Shown here in pieces: positions 33,670 to 43,001 of a DNA stretch of 64,000 nt (positions within the stretch are counted from its first letter, which is position 1; the number at the start of each line of letters is the position of its first letter). The notes beneath the pieces were generated by a model. That model had not been told where the DNA came from. It saw only the letters and a list, made by a program, of their open reading frames with translations, and did no database searches. Source of the DNA: Tubulanus polymorphus (Eukaryota; Nemertea; Palaeonemertea; Tubulaniformes; Tubulanidae); NCBI RefSeq assembly GCF_964204645.1, contig NC_134030.1, positions 7,626,278-7,690,277 on the forward strand, given 5' to 3'. The translations under genes were made by a program, and so were the position numbers.

Positions 33670-33990
33670 CTTCCCCCGGCAGGGATTCGAACCTGATGGC
33701 ATTGAGACTCACCACGGTCAGGAACCCTGCTACAAGTGCACAGCTACATGCACAGCATAGATGATATCATTATTATCCAATCAGATATCTCATTTGATTT
33801 TAGCCCGGGTTTTTCTATCTTTAGTTTATCCATGAAATTTGCCTCGGCAATTGTACAACCGTCAATCTGATTGATGCTGCAACATTTCGAGCGGCAAACT
33901 TACACACCCAGTCTAGTGCATGGCAGGGTTTCATGCCATGGCTAAGTCTAGCGATGCCATCAGGTCCGAATCCCTGCCGAAGGCGGATTC
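33670..33990. mobile_element. Inverted-repeat element with tRNA-like arms, copy 2
   Basis: The left arm (33672-33752) and right arm (about 33905-33990) are inverted copies. The right arm reads GGCAGGGTTTCATGCC, ATGGCTAAGTCTAGCG, ATGCCATCAGG and TCCGAATCCCTGCC. GCAGGG...CCCTGC pairing plus a B-box-like T(C/T)CGAATCC gives it a tRNA-like look, but D- and anticodon-arm geometry is not satisfied. Same family as 10962-11435. Confidence 0.6.
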
Positions 33991-34202
33991 TCCTCAAGTC
34001 AAAACTGATTCCAATGTGGGTTATCTTCGAATTTATCACCTGCACACTTTCCGAATTCCGTTCGACGTTCAATTGACTAGTCAGTTTTATTCAGAGAAAT
34101 ATTTCCGGTCGATAATACTAAACACCACGCCGCATTATTGAAATGCGGAGCTGTTGCGGTATCGAAAATGCACGAGCAAAAAGTAACCACTCTCAGTCTA
34201 TA

Positions 34203-34533
34203 GCCGCGATCACACGAGCAATAATGGCCCGGGCCAAATTTGGCCAGTGTCAAATTTGGCCTGGAACAACTATTCACACTGGTGCCAAATGGGCCCGAGT
34301 CTGTTTGGCCCAGGCCCAACAAAAAATGTCGGACCAGGCCCGAGCCAAATTTTAGCACCAGACAAATGATTGCATTTGAATTGCCATCTGGCACCGCAAA
34401 TGATCCACTTCTCTTTGTATCGAGTGAATGGTTTACATGTGAACGCGCTCTCTAATTAGGCTTGGGCCAAATTTGGCCCGAGCCTGATCCGTGCCAATTT
34501 GGCCCGGGCCAAATCGTCTCATGTGATCGCGGC
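34203..34533 (+). mobile_element. MITE, full-length reference copy of the GCCGCGATCAC family (331 bp)
   Basis: Perfect 11-bp terminal inverted repeats GCCGCGATCAC / GTGATCGCGGC (both 34203-34213 and 34523-34533) are flanked by TA on each side, so a TA target duplication is possible here. The interior is built from short palindromic blocks: CCCGGGCCAAATTTGGCC, GTGCCAAATGGGCCCGAG, GGCCCAGGCCCAAC, GTCGGACC, GCCAAATTTTAGCACC, GTATCGAGTGAATGGTTTAC and GAACGCGCTCTCTAATTAGG. There is no coding capacity. Superfamily is unassigned: flanks of other copies are A/T-rich (TTAA, TATA, TAAA) but do not give a consistent target duplication. Confidence 0.88.
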
Positions 34534-34850
34534 TAATAGCTGGAATAGTAAAACAAACACGAGACAGAAATACGAAAACAGACGACGACGACGACGATTA
34601 ACCATGTAACTGATCTACGGCGCAAAATGTGACGCACACCGAGCTTCACATATCCTCCTCACTGGTTCCGTCATTAGCTCGCGATATATGGCTTCGGCGC
34701 GGCACAACTACCGAGATGAAATGTGAGTCAGCCGCCGACTACATCACCTTCACGTGCTGTTTTATCATTCATTTATGGATAGTATACTTTATCATCTAAT
34801 TTGGGACGTTGTCAACTGAAGCCCAGCACTGCCTGCGAAATGCACCACCC

Positions 34851-34934
34851 AGGACCCAGTTCCACAGCTGTGAGTTAAAATTAGTTCATTTTCAATGAGT
34901 TAACTCTAGAACACAGAACTGTGGTACGGGGTCC
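34851..34934. mobile_element. Palindromic element (ACCCAGT...GAGTTAA family), copy 2
   Basis: GGACCCAGTTCCACAGCTGT and ACAGAACTGTGGTACGGGGT CC form imperfect inverted ends around GAGTTAAAATTAG...GAGTTAACTC. It matches the element at 27921-28015. Confidence 0.6.
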
Positions 34935-35032
34935 AGTTCTTCCAAAGTTGCCCCGATAGAATTTGATTCTATTAGAACATTTTTCATATCATACATGCCT
35001 AATAACTTCTATCTATTCCAATTATGAACAGC

Positions 35033-35313
35033 AGGGTGTTTCAGAAGATGTGACACGCTCGTTTTTTTCTGCAATTCCTAGATAATTGAGATATCATCTC
35101 ATTTAGGATTTACGAAGTTTTCTAATATTCATATTTAATAAACAAAAAAAATCAGTCGGGAACGAAGAAAGCGTGATCATAATTAATATATGTGCCAATG
35201 AGTTGACATCCTATAAATAATGAATCCTAAATGAGATTTTAAGAAATCTTAATTTTTTTGAAATTGCAAACAAAAGCGAGGCGTAGGCCTATTACATTTT
35301 TTGAAGCACCCTG
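35033..35313. mobile_element. MITE with long inverted repeats, CAGGGTG...CACCCTG
   Basis: The 281-bp element has inverted arms of about 100 bp. Left CAGGGTGTTTCAGAAGATGT and CTCGTTTTTTTCTGCAATT mirror right AAATTGCAAACAAAAGCGAG and ATTTTTTGAAGCACCCTG. Inner arms ATCTCATTTAGGATT / AATCCTAAATGAGAT also match. No coding content. Confidence 0.82.
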
Positions 35314-35693
35314 TAGATTCCCTGTAGATTATGATACACATTTTTTGTAAGACATTACACATCACAATCCCTGGAATGGTCACTGGACACGCCTGGTGCC
35401 TGTACTCTAGACGTCAATGGCGTCAATTCTTAAAAATCTTATCTAATTAGACCAAAGTTTAAATATCAAGACTAATTCATAACCCTAATTGATATGATTC
35501 GTCAAACTGGATTTAGGACGATGTCGTTACTTTGAAAAAAATCCTGTCCGTTCACAATAACTTCTTATCGAGCAAAGACGCTATACATCAAGAGCAATTA
35601 GTAATTTAGCAGCATATGTTTTTCTAGTGAATTCTTTGTGTCAATAGAGTGCGTATAATATGCCATCGCTGAAAAAAACTTTGAACGAACATC

Positions 35694-35999
35694 ATGTTTC
35701 ACTGTGAAAACAGTTTTAAAAACGCCGTTAAAACATACAGAGCCAACAAACAAGTAAGATGTGAAAAACTGTTTCGTAACGAAAACGAAGATATGAAGAA
35801 AAATTTTGAGAAACATTTTTGGAACTTACCAGAAATTGTCGGAACCGAAGTTGAAACGAAACCCAAGTCTGTTGAATTCGATGACGAACACCCGACAGAC
35901 TCGACACGTTCGGAGGAGGAATATACAGCCTCATTCTCTTTTTTCGCCTTGCTTCTAATCTTTTTACAAATAATACAGGTTTTTTCGCCTCGCTTTTAG
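35694..35999 (+). CDS. Candidate coding ORF, Lys/Glu-rich protein
   Basis: An ATG-initiated frame of 101 codons ends in TAG. Its first 80 codons are clearly protein-like: MFHCENSFKNAVKTYRANK, CEKLFRNENEDMKKNFEKHF, PEIVGTEVETKPKSVEF and DDEHPTDSTRSEEEYTA. The last 20 codons are hydrophobic (LLLIFLQIIQVF) and may be non-coding. A possible donor lies early (AACAA|GTAAGATG), so a 20-codon first exon is an alternative. Neighbouring 36098-36292 on the same strand also looks coding and could be part of the same transcript. No family is recognised. Confidence 0.38.
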   Translation: MFHCENSFKNAVKTYRANKQVRCEKLFRNENEDMKKNFEKHFWNLPEIVGTEVETKPKSVEFDDEHPTDSTRSEEEYTASFSFFALLLIFLQIIQVFSPRF

Positions 36000-36097
36000 T
36001 TTTTTGTTCGCGAGTTGTTGTTGTTGCCCAAAAATTATAGGCTATTGCCCGAAACTTGAATCATCTATTTTAAAATTAACAAATTCTCGCATCTAAA

Positions 36098-36292
36098 ATG
36101 CTCCGAGCAGAAAATTTAGAAAATTACATTCGCCGGATCAACGATAAAAACCGAGAAACATTCTATCGAGAAAGAAAAACTGCGAGGAAAATATATCCGA
36201 AATTGCCTCGCTTGCGGTTACCGAAAAAGTGTTGTCGAATCGCAGCAGCGCGTTACAACGCGGCGTCGGCGGAGGTGAAAAAAAACCTGTAA
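36098..36292 (+). CDS. Candidate small coding ORF, Arg/Lys-rich
   Basis: An ATG-initiated frame of 64 codons ends in TAA. It contains MLRAENLENYIRRINDKNR, ETFYRERKTARKIYPKLP and KKCCRIAAARYNAASAE. Codon usage is convincing (purine-rich first positions, mixed third positions). The strongly basic product would fit a nucleic-acid-binding or disordered segment. It lies 98 bp after the end of the previous ORF. No splice junction joining the two was resolved. Confidence 0.38.
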   Translation: MLRAENLENYIRRINDKNRETFYRERKTARKIYPKLPRLRLPKKCCRIAAARYNAASAEVKKNL

Positions 36293-36740
36293 TCCAAATG
36301 TATTCGAAGCGATTAATCACGGCCTATTATTATCTATAATCATTAAACCTAACTGTTATTGCAGTATTCTATAAAAACCTGCCAGCCCACTTGGATAAAG
36401 ATCCGATCCTAAAGGGGACCACCATACATATTTTTCACACACGCATAGATCCTATCACGAATAACCTATTTATACGGTGCACGTAGCCGGAAATTTTTCC
36501 GCCGTGCATGAGTGAAATGAAAGTTGAATTGCCAGATGCTGGCAAAAAGGAAATATGGCTTTATCTTAATTCTGGACTGCGGTTTTCCTATGGTTTCCAT
36601 TTGAAAACAAATTGCGAAGTAAAAATTGTTCATGACTGAAACCGTGGCTCTCGAAAGCCGGAGAATAATCTGAGGTAGTCTACGCTAAAGTCGTCCAGAA
36701 ACTGGATCTTATAGTCTGATACCAATTCATAAATCTAGCC

Positions 36741-36857
36741 CGGGGCTCAGTTTCACAAAAAAGGTTTAACCCCTAAAATCGATTTGATTTCTCCATCAAT
36801 TCAGTTTATCTTTAAATCAATTTAGGCCTTAATCCTTTTTGTGAAACTGATGCCCAG
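36741..36857. mobile_element. 117-bp palindromic MITE (TCAGTTTCACAAAAAAGG)
   Basis: CTCAGTTTCACAAAAAAGG and CCTTTTTGTGAAACTGATG are inverted ends, and inner AAAATCGATTTGATTT / AAATCAATTTAGG also pair. No coding content. Confidence 0.75.
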
Positions 36858-37426
36858 GGTCTGTTGCACAGTCATGGCTTAGCGAAATCAGGCCAATCTA
36901 AGACCAGATTAGTTCTACAAGCCAATCTAACAACAGGGTCAGCGGAAGCAAGTTGACATTGGCCCCACGAGGTATTAAACACGGAAAAAATTTGCACCTT
37001 TATTTTTCAAGGGGTTCAGGGGTCTTTTACAGTAAATTTTTTAATGGTTGCATTTTGAAGGCTCTGGGGCTATTTTGAGACCAGTGTTTTCCAGTATGAT
37101 GATTCACGATTCACAATTCACGATTCATGATTGAGTCACTTTGTTTATGAATGTACATCATAAATGAGATCATAACAACGTTTTAGACGTAGCTGAAACA
37201 ATCACCATCGGTAAAATTATTGGCTCGCCCAAAGCCGCCCCGTTTCTGCTGAACAATTAAGGACCAGTGATGCTATCAGATCCTGATGTTGCATCTCTTT
37301 GAGAACTATTGAATTATGCATCGAACTGATGAAAAGCCTGTTGTTGCACAGGTCTATTAGGGGGACACCTATCCAGACCCGAGCATACTGGACAAGTACG
37401 ATAACCACACTCAAACGTGGTGAACG

Positions 37427-37628
37427 GATAAAAAGATTAAAACCCACTATCTACAGATTAAAAGAATTTAAAATCAAGAATTTATTTATTCAAACAATCA
37501 CCTGACGATGATCTCTAGGGTGAGATCGAAACTTCGTGTTTATTATATACTTTAGATTGTTCGAATAATTAAATTCTTGATTTTAAATTCTTTCAATCTG
37601 TAGATAGCGGGTTTTAATCTTTTTATAC
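37427..37628. mobile_element. About 200-bp palindromic element with hammerhead-like loop
   Basis: The left arm (37427-37500) and right arm (37554-37628) are long inverted repeats: GGATAAAAAGATTAAAACCC / GGGTTTTAATCTTTTTATA, and ATCTACAGATT / AATCTGTAGAT. The single-stranded centre (37501-37553) contains CTGACGA, a perfect 6-bp stem GATCTC/GAGATC, GAAAC and a short AAAC...GTTT stem. The CTGANGA-stem-GAAA order is that of a hammerhead ribozyme. From knowledge of the family, such motifs sit in the terminal repeats of Penelope-like retroelements. One extra U between CTGACGA and the stem makes it non-canonical, so activity is doubtful. Upstream sequence (37217-37427) shows no recognisable reverse transcriptase. 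Confidence 0.6.
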
Positions 37629-37841
37629 TGGACAAATCTGTCACATACATGTGACAAGAATGAGACTTTGAATTATGCGTACAATGCCTAATCAAAATCG
37701 AAAAAAAAAACACCTGTAAGACTGACACAGATGGCAGCTAACTAGGCTAACCCCAGAGGAGGACGTATATGGAACAATGATAGCAACGACAAAATTAACT
37801 CAGTCGAAAAATGATTGGCAAATAGCGATCAAGAATGATAG

Positions 37842-38057
37842 ATGAAAAGAAATCTTAATCTGGAAATTGCTAATCTTTGTCCATTTCCTGCACCGAATAA
37901 ACTACATCAAGAGTCAAACGAAACAAAAATGACGATTAAAAGACGCACTCGCGTCAACTCACTCCCTAGAAACCAGGAAATCATCAGATCATTTGAGTCT
38001 TATCAAAAAGGACTTCATGAATTTTCTATCTTAGGCAACAAAAAATGCATGCATTAA
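37842..38057 (+). CDS. Candidate small ORF, unknown
   Basis: An ATG-initiated, 71-codon frame ends in TAA. It contains LEIANLCPFPAPNKLHQES, TKMTIKRRTRVNSLPRN and QEIIRSFESYQKGLHEFS. Codon pattern is plausible but no splice sites or promoter support it. It may be a chance frame in A-rich DNA. Confidence 0.22.
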   Translation: MKRNLNLEIANLCPFPAPNKLHQESNETKMTIKRRTRVNSLPRNQEIIRSFESYQKGLHEFSILGNKKCMH

Positions 38058-39029
38058 ACTGAATGTAAAGAAGTAGGCCTAACAGTTTTTTATTGAAGGA
38101 AATGTCATCCGGTTTCGAACAAGCGCAAGACTGACAGTTCTGTTTAATTCCCTTTCATCTATCGACGAGGACCGTTCCCACAGAGCAACTTGGTTTCAGT
38201 TGTTTAATTAACACAGCAGCAAAACGGCTGAGCAAAAAAAGGTCAAGCGCACGGAATGATTAGGCCAGGTATAATTACAGTTAATTGATTAATAAATTAA
38301 GTGTATATAACACCCCCGAGACAAATATATGGGTCAGAACTTAGGTAGGAGCGCGTTTCAACAACATCGAGCTGGTACAATAACTTCTGTGGAGGGGTGT
38401 TGGGTAAAAACAATAAAATACACAAGGCCTTGAATTGTTTCCTATGCAGCCTGCGAGCCAGTTTAACCCTATATATGACACCGCCCGATAAAACCAGCTC
38501 TTTTATCTGAATGGCCGAAAAATGATGGATTGGGCTGCAACGAACTGAAGATTTACTGCAATAAGATTCAATTTTCCATCAAACAGCTATGAAAAATGAA
38601 TCCAGTGGTTGAGGAGAAAATATCGTGGTCCCCCTACCCCAGCAATTTGACTGCGTATTTCAAATAAGGGCAGCCACATGGTGGTCCCGGTGGTCTTGAT
38701 GTGGCCACCACCTACCAAAAATGCATAGTGATTGAAAGAAAAACTTATAGCCTTGCAGAACACATATACAGGTAGTTTTATAGGGTATAATCCATTTGGC
38801 AGACTTTTGTTGCCTTAATTCTCAGTGATGTTTGTTTAGTCTAATTAGGCCTGTCATTTGACAACAATACACACGACAAGGCTATAGGCCTATAGGGTTA
38901 ATAGACAAAACTTTGAGCATAGGTAAATAATTTGCAAATTCAAACCTAAATTTCAAACTGTTTTCTAGTTGTTACATGTACTACACCTCTCTGTACGAAA
39001 CTTTGGAGTGAAATAATAAATAAAGGCGT

Positions 39030-39271
39030 TTAAGTTAATTCACTATCGAAATCATGAAAAATATTGGAAGTTTGAAAAGGGTTTAACAAGAAGAGGGGTT
39101 TTAAGCATTCCCTGGATACCTCGATATTCTTAGACGGATTTTTTTCCTCGACGAACACTTCATCGTAATCATCTTCATCGGTGTCGCTTTCGTTTTCATT
39201 ATCATCATCATTATCATAGGCGTCGTACACGTGAATATACCTGTTGGCAAGCATTTTCCTGCGTACCATAT
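39030..39271 (-). CDS. Probable terminal exon with strongly acidic region
   Basis: A strong minus-strand acceptor (TTTGTTTTAACTGCAG) is followed by 80 codons to a TAA at 39030. The product reads MVRRKMLANRYIHVYDAYDN, then an Asp/Glu-rich run (DDDNENESDTDEDDYDEVF), then VEEKNPSKNIEVSRECLKPL and a C-terminal NPFQTSNIFHDFDSELT. The exon begins in phase 1. A possible internal donor (ATCGAG|GTATCC) would shorten it. Acidic stretches are common in nuclear or chaperone-type proteins, but no family is recognised. It pairs best with the first-exon candidate at 39825-39993. Confidence 0.48.
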
Positions 39272-39430
39272 CTGCAGTTAAAACAAATCGGATGAAAAAT
39301 CTTGCATAAGCGTACATGTCACACAAAGAGAAAGGTTAAGAAACAGCTCAAATTTGATGGTGGAAAATTTCAGTAGATTATTCATTAACGGTTGAAAAAA
39401 AAGTGAAATTTTATGAAACAAAAATTGCAT

Positions 39431-39698
39431 CAGGGGTGGATATAGGGTCTGATTCAGGGAGGGGTGCAGTGGTGCACCCTTGAAATAGGGCGTATCATAT
39501 AATTAAAAGGCACCCTGTCCCTGAAAAAAAAGCAGATCGGAAAACATCAACTCATTCTTGGAAGTACAGAGAACAAGCATAAGAATTGAAACTTTTTAGG
39601 TATCAGTTTGATATTTTACATTTTCCCTGAAATTTCAGGTCAACTTGACATTTTTAGGGAGTTCGCATCCCCTGCACCCTCCCTCTAGATCTGCCCTG
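39431..39698. mobile_element. MITE, CAGGGGTGGATATAGG...type
   Basis: CAGGGGTGGATATAGGGTCT with GGGAGGGGTGCAGTGG at the left mirrors CCCTGCACCCTCCCTCTAGA with TCTGCCCTG at the right, with small gaps. From general knowledge, similar CAGGGG(C/T)GGAT termini are widespread in metazoan non-autonomous elements. No coding content. Confidence 0.65.
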
Positions 39699-39824
39699 TA
39701 CATCTTGGTCTATGTCAAAAGGTAGGGAAGCAGAATACGCTTTAAAAATGTTGATGTTGAAATATCATCCTACAAATGAATGGATTTGACCTGAATACAA
39801 ACTTCTTTATCTGAGAAAAACCAC

Positions 39825-39993
39825 CATAGACTCGGGCGAAAAAAGTGGCTACCAGTTTTTCCAGTGTAAAATAAGTGTCACAGCGTCTAGGTGTATTTTC
39901 ACATGGTAAAAACATGGTACGTCTACCCAAATATGATACACTGTTTGCATAAACGCATAATTTTTGTTTATCTTTTTTACAAACTATCACCAT
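39825..39993 (-). CDS. Candidate first coding exon of the 39-kb minus gene
   Basis: An ATG at 39993-39991 opens MVIVCKKDKQKLCVYANSVS, LGRRTMFLPCENTPRRCD, TYFTLEKLVATFFARVY. Ending at CTATG|GTGGTT (phase 1) it joins in frame to the acceptor at 39271, giving an Asp codon at the junction and a protein of about 136 residues. The frame remains open to 39742 without splicing, and the donor is weak, so the junction is tentative. Just upstream (40007-40017) lies a CCGCCATTTT element (AAAATGGCGG on the plus strand), a YY1-type core motif often found at metazoan start sites. No family is recognised. Confidence 0.38.
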
Positions 39994-40006
39994 GTGTTTG
40001 TGCCAC

Positions 40007-40020
40007 GTAAAATGGCGGAT
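40007..40020. promoter_or_regulatory. YY1-type motif (AAAATGGCGG)
   Basis: AAAATGGCGGATGG on the plus strand lies about 20 bp upstream of the minus-strand ATG at 39993. Such motifs cluster at transcription starts, but the ATG inside it also opens a short plus-strand frame (MADGVYLVQNLG), so orientation is uncertain. Confidence 0.3.
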
Positions 40021-40859
40021 GGTGTATATTTAGTACAAAATTTAGGACCAACACACTAGACCCCACTTGAAGAGGCTTATAACTTCTGCAAAAAATGTTG
40101 AAAGAATGCCATGGTTTTTTATTGTATACCGCAAGAAGTAGGCCTATCCCACTGGTTGAAAGATTTGTGTTTTATCTGTAACTTGGGCCACTTAAAGACC
40201 CGAGTATGGTTTATTCAAGCCTGTAACAGTCTCTTTATCACACAGAGGTGATCTCCAGTGCCACGAGAAACTCCTGTACATTGCTGGTACGATACATAGC
40301 CCTTAACTGATATTACAAATTAGTAGGCCCATGCATTCCGTGCCATCTACAAAGTCAGTTTAGATAAAGGTACCGTACCATATTGAGATGTAGCCATTTT
40401 TGGACACATAAATAAAAGGAAGAATAAGATATATGAATTATCTCATGATGTCAATAGAGATCAGACCCCTTTTAGTATGAATGACACCATATAGTTGTAT
40501 ATACCGTACTTATGACTTAGAGTGTCATAGGCTTAAAGCCCTTGAGCCTAAGGGAGTTTGGGAGCCCTTTCCACCAAGACAATTCTAAAAAAATGGATCA
40601 TTTTCTGAGATTCTTGAGTGATTCAAAAACAAAATGGCCAACAGCAAATAATTTGCCACTTGTGTTAGTTTCTTAAGCCAGCTTATGAAATTTTATCTTG
40701 GCAAGAAATAGGGGGCTAGAAGCCCCTTAGATTCGCCCGCTGCCAAAGTTCCAACAATTTTACCAGGCGTTTGGTATTTCAAAAAAGGAGAACAGATTTT
40801 TCCAGATTGAAAAAAAGTTTATTGAGACAAGATAGTCTCAACAGTAATAAACCACAAGA

Positions 40860-40933
40860 GCCTGACACAAAGAAGTTTTTTACCCAGGTATCCTACTAAT
40901 TAGGATACTGGGTCAAAGAACTTAGTGTCAGGC
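40860..40933. mobile_element. 74-bp hairpin element
   Basis: GCCTGACACAAAGAAGTT and AACTTAGTGTCAGGC are inverted ends. Inner ACCCAGGTATCCTA / TAGGATACTGGGT also pair, so nearly the whole segment folds on itself. It may be a tiny MITE or a remnant. Confidence 0.65.
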
Positions 40934-41335
40934 CCAAGAAATCTGCTGTGAGTGTGAATTAAACAAGCAAGTGTTGATCTTTCAATTGACGACATAGGCC
41001 TAGATCAGTGACGATGTCACACGCTGCTAATTTAAACAGGAATTAGAAATCTACACTCACTCACTTACATCATCGATAAGCTATGAAACGATAATCCAGC
41101 AGGGTTTTAGGCATAATCCCGTCCCAGCAGTTTTTGACAAACTTTGCACAACCAGCACATCAACAACAGCAGTCGCCGTACCTCGTACCGTATCACGTAC
41201 CGTATGAGATGTATACAACAGCAGCTTGGCGTCGGATGATGTGACCCAAAAAACCACTGATTATATGTTTCACTCTTCTTGCTATTATACAAGACGCCAC
41301 TTGCATCTTCGGGATTTTTTAAAATTCTTATTTAG

Positions 41336-41447
41336 GTCAAAAAGTCACGGGATGCATCTCCCAAGTATTTCCGATGACGACCTTTGGAGCACGTGCACTA
41401 GTGAAGACGCACGTTCTTCCGCATTGCTGAATTCTACGGCGGCTTAA
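41336..41447 (+). CDS. Probable terminal exon, unknown protein
   Basis: A very good acceptor (TTTTTTAAAATTCTTATTTAG) opens a frame entered in phase 2. It reads SKSHGMHLPSISDDDLWSTC, then TSEDARSSALLNSTAA, and ends at a TAA (41445-41447). Ser/Asp-rich composition suits a flexible C-terminus. No family is recognised. Possible upstream plus-strand coding sequence at 41226-41310 could not be linked with confidence. It ends 838 bp before the start of the EGF-type gene on the same strand. Confidence 0.38.
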
Positions 41448-42284
41448 GATGGATATTCTTTCTTTTTCCCACGGGTGCCAATCACTAAAACGAGGGCTGA
41501 TTCGGGCAAATAATTTGTATGGCCTAACGGTGGTTTTTTCCAATACCCGTACTATATCGGGGCTTACTAAAATTCATAGTGGCTGGCCAAAACTAATAAT
41601 GGCCAACCGCAATATCTGTAATAAATAAATCCATAATACAGGGATTAGGCCCACTGGTTATGGTCATTGACCTTTATCGTATAAACGCATAAAACAAAAA
41701 AAAAGTGTCGAACAAAAATTATCCGACGATATCTGCCATCAATAATACAAGAAAAATTAGATTAAATGTAAATTAGAAAAATTCACCTGCTGAAAAAAAG
41801 TTTTTAAGACCTGCTTTTAGCAACAGAAAATTGATGGAAAGGCCTTTAATTGAGACTTCGCAGTCTTCCAAAAAAACAAAACAATAACGACAGAAGGCGG
41901 TTTGGTGCGGTTGGTGGACCAAAATTAGATTGCCATCAAAATAGAAATGAGCTCTTGTCGTTATTTCTTGTTTACGTAATATTGTACGAATACTCTATCG
42001 CGTACCGTACGACGATAGGGATATTAGGCTACTGTTCTTATGTCACTTATAAATTTTTGTTTGTCCGTTATCAATTCAACATTTTTACGCTGGCGTTTGA
42101 GCAAACGGTCAGAGTTCCTGGGAAATGGCGAGACAACTGCCTCGTAGTATACGGTATAGCCAGAAATGTTGATTAACTTTTTAGACAGTTAATAGACCAA
42201 TTATAACTATACAAAGGGACATGAAATATAAACTGGTTGCGCTAATGATACCCCCAAAATTTATACTATACAATTCGGTACGAG

Positions 42285-42360
42285 ATGTATGGATACTACT
42301 GGTACTGTGGTTATATATTGGCGATATTTTTTCTGTCGGGTGTTCACGGAACTGGGCAGG
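42285..42360 (+). CDS. Secreted EGF-like protein, exon 1 (signal peptide)
   Basis: The ATG at 42285 is the first in its frame after a stop at 42246-42248. The exon encodes MYGYYWYCGYILAIFFLSG and VHGTGQ and ends at CAGG|GTATGA in phase 1. Tyr/Trp-rich start, a hydrophobic core (YILAIFFLSGV) and small residues before a probable cleavage point fit a signal peptide. The 73-bp intron (42361-42433, GT...TTGCAG) joins in phase to the EGF-like exon at 42434, restoring a Gly codon. Signal-peptide exon and EGF module joined by phase-1 introns is the classic layout of extracellular modular genes. The protein would be secreted or a type I membrane protein. Confidence 0.72.
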
Positions 42361-42433
42361 GTATGAAAAAGATCACTGCGCAATGCCCGCTTATTTGAAT
42401 GAATAATGAGAAGGTGATTTATATAAATTGCAG

Positions 42434-42601
42434 GGCCACCGTGTTTTGCTTTGAGTTGCGGAGGTTGGGTTTGTCATTGCCGAGCTGGCTATGACTATGT
42501 CAGGAAGAAGGGGACGTGTCCTATATCGTCGGAATACGGCGACCTTGCATGTCCGATGAGGAGTTGTGAACCGGGTTGGTCAGGTCCGGGATGTCAGATC
42601 G
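42434..42601 (+). CDS. Secreted EGF-like protein, exon 2 (EGF-like module)
   Basis: A 168-bp exon, phase 1 at both ends, bounded by AATTGCAG and ATCG|GTAAGA. The product shows cysteines in EGF-type spacing: PPCFALSCGGWVCHCRAGYD, YVRKKGTCPISSEYG and ACPMRSCEPGWSGPGCQIG. The first part (C-x4-C-x4-C-x-C...C) and the closing CEPGWSGPGC are typical of EGF or EGF-laminin-like repeats, though spacing is not textbook for one domain. Further exons must lie beyond; the next recognisable sequence is interrupted by a scaffold gap 143 bp downstream. Which EGF family member this is (scavenger receptor, MEGF-like or other) cannot be told from one module. Confidence 0.78.
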
Positions 42602-42744
42602 GTAAGATAAACGTACATCAGCACGCTTCCATCTTCTCTTATTCATGATGCATCACTTCGACAATTCACAGATTTTCAAAAATATATATATCATTCCTCC
42701 ACCCCAAAGTAAATGACGTAATTGATAAGGAGAAGAATCAATAC

Positions 42745-42844
42745 NNNNNNNNNNNNNNNNNNNNNNNNNNNNNNNNNNNNNNNNNNNNNNNNNNNNNNNN
42801 NNNNNNNNNNNNNNNNNNNNNNNNNNNNNNNNNNNNNNNNNNNN
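42745..42844. other. Assembly gap (100 N)
   Basis: Exactly 100 N. This is a scaffold-join placeholder, so the true missing length is unknown. It falls in the intron after EGF exon 2, so exons may be missing. Confidence 0.99.
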
Positions 42845-43001
42845 AGGGAGATGAGTCCGTTGTTGACCGTCCATCAGAGTCGAATCAATGCTCATCAGTG
42901 TATTACGTCATACTTCGGCAATTAAACCGTAATTAGCCTACAGGAATTAGGCCAATTTATCGATAAATAATTAACTACGCAGTGGTAATTTGACTACTTA
43001 C

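Noticed and set aside
33928-33986. tRNA gene
   Set aside because: B-box-like sequence and acceptor-like pairing exist, but D- and anticodon-arm geometry fails and the sequence is repeated in inverted pairs, so it is part of a mobile element.
34077-34455. Open frames with repeated GPKFG/AKFG-type motifs near 34.1-34.5 kb and in other MITE copies
   Set aside because: They recur in every MITE copy and reflect the GGCCAAATTTGGCC blocks, not genes.
42653-42925. Open frames spanning the N gap
   Set aside because: They bridge 100 unknown bases and cannot be real evidence of coding.
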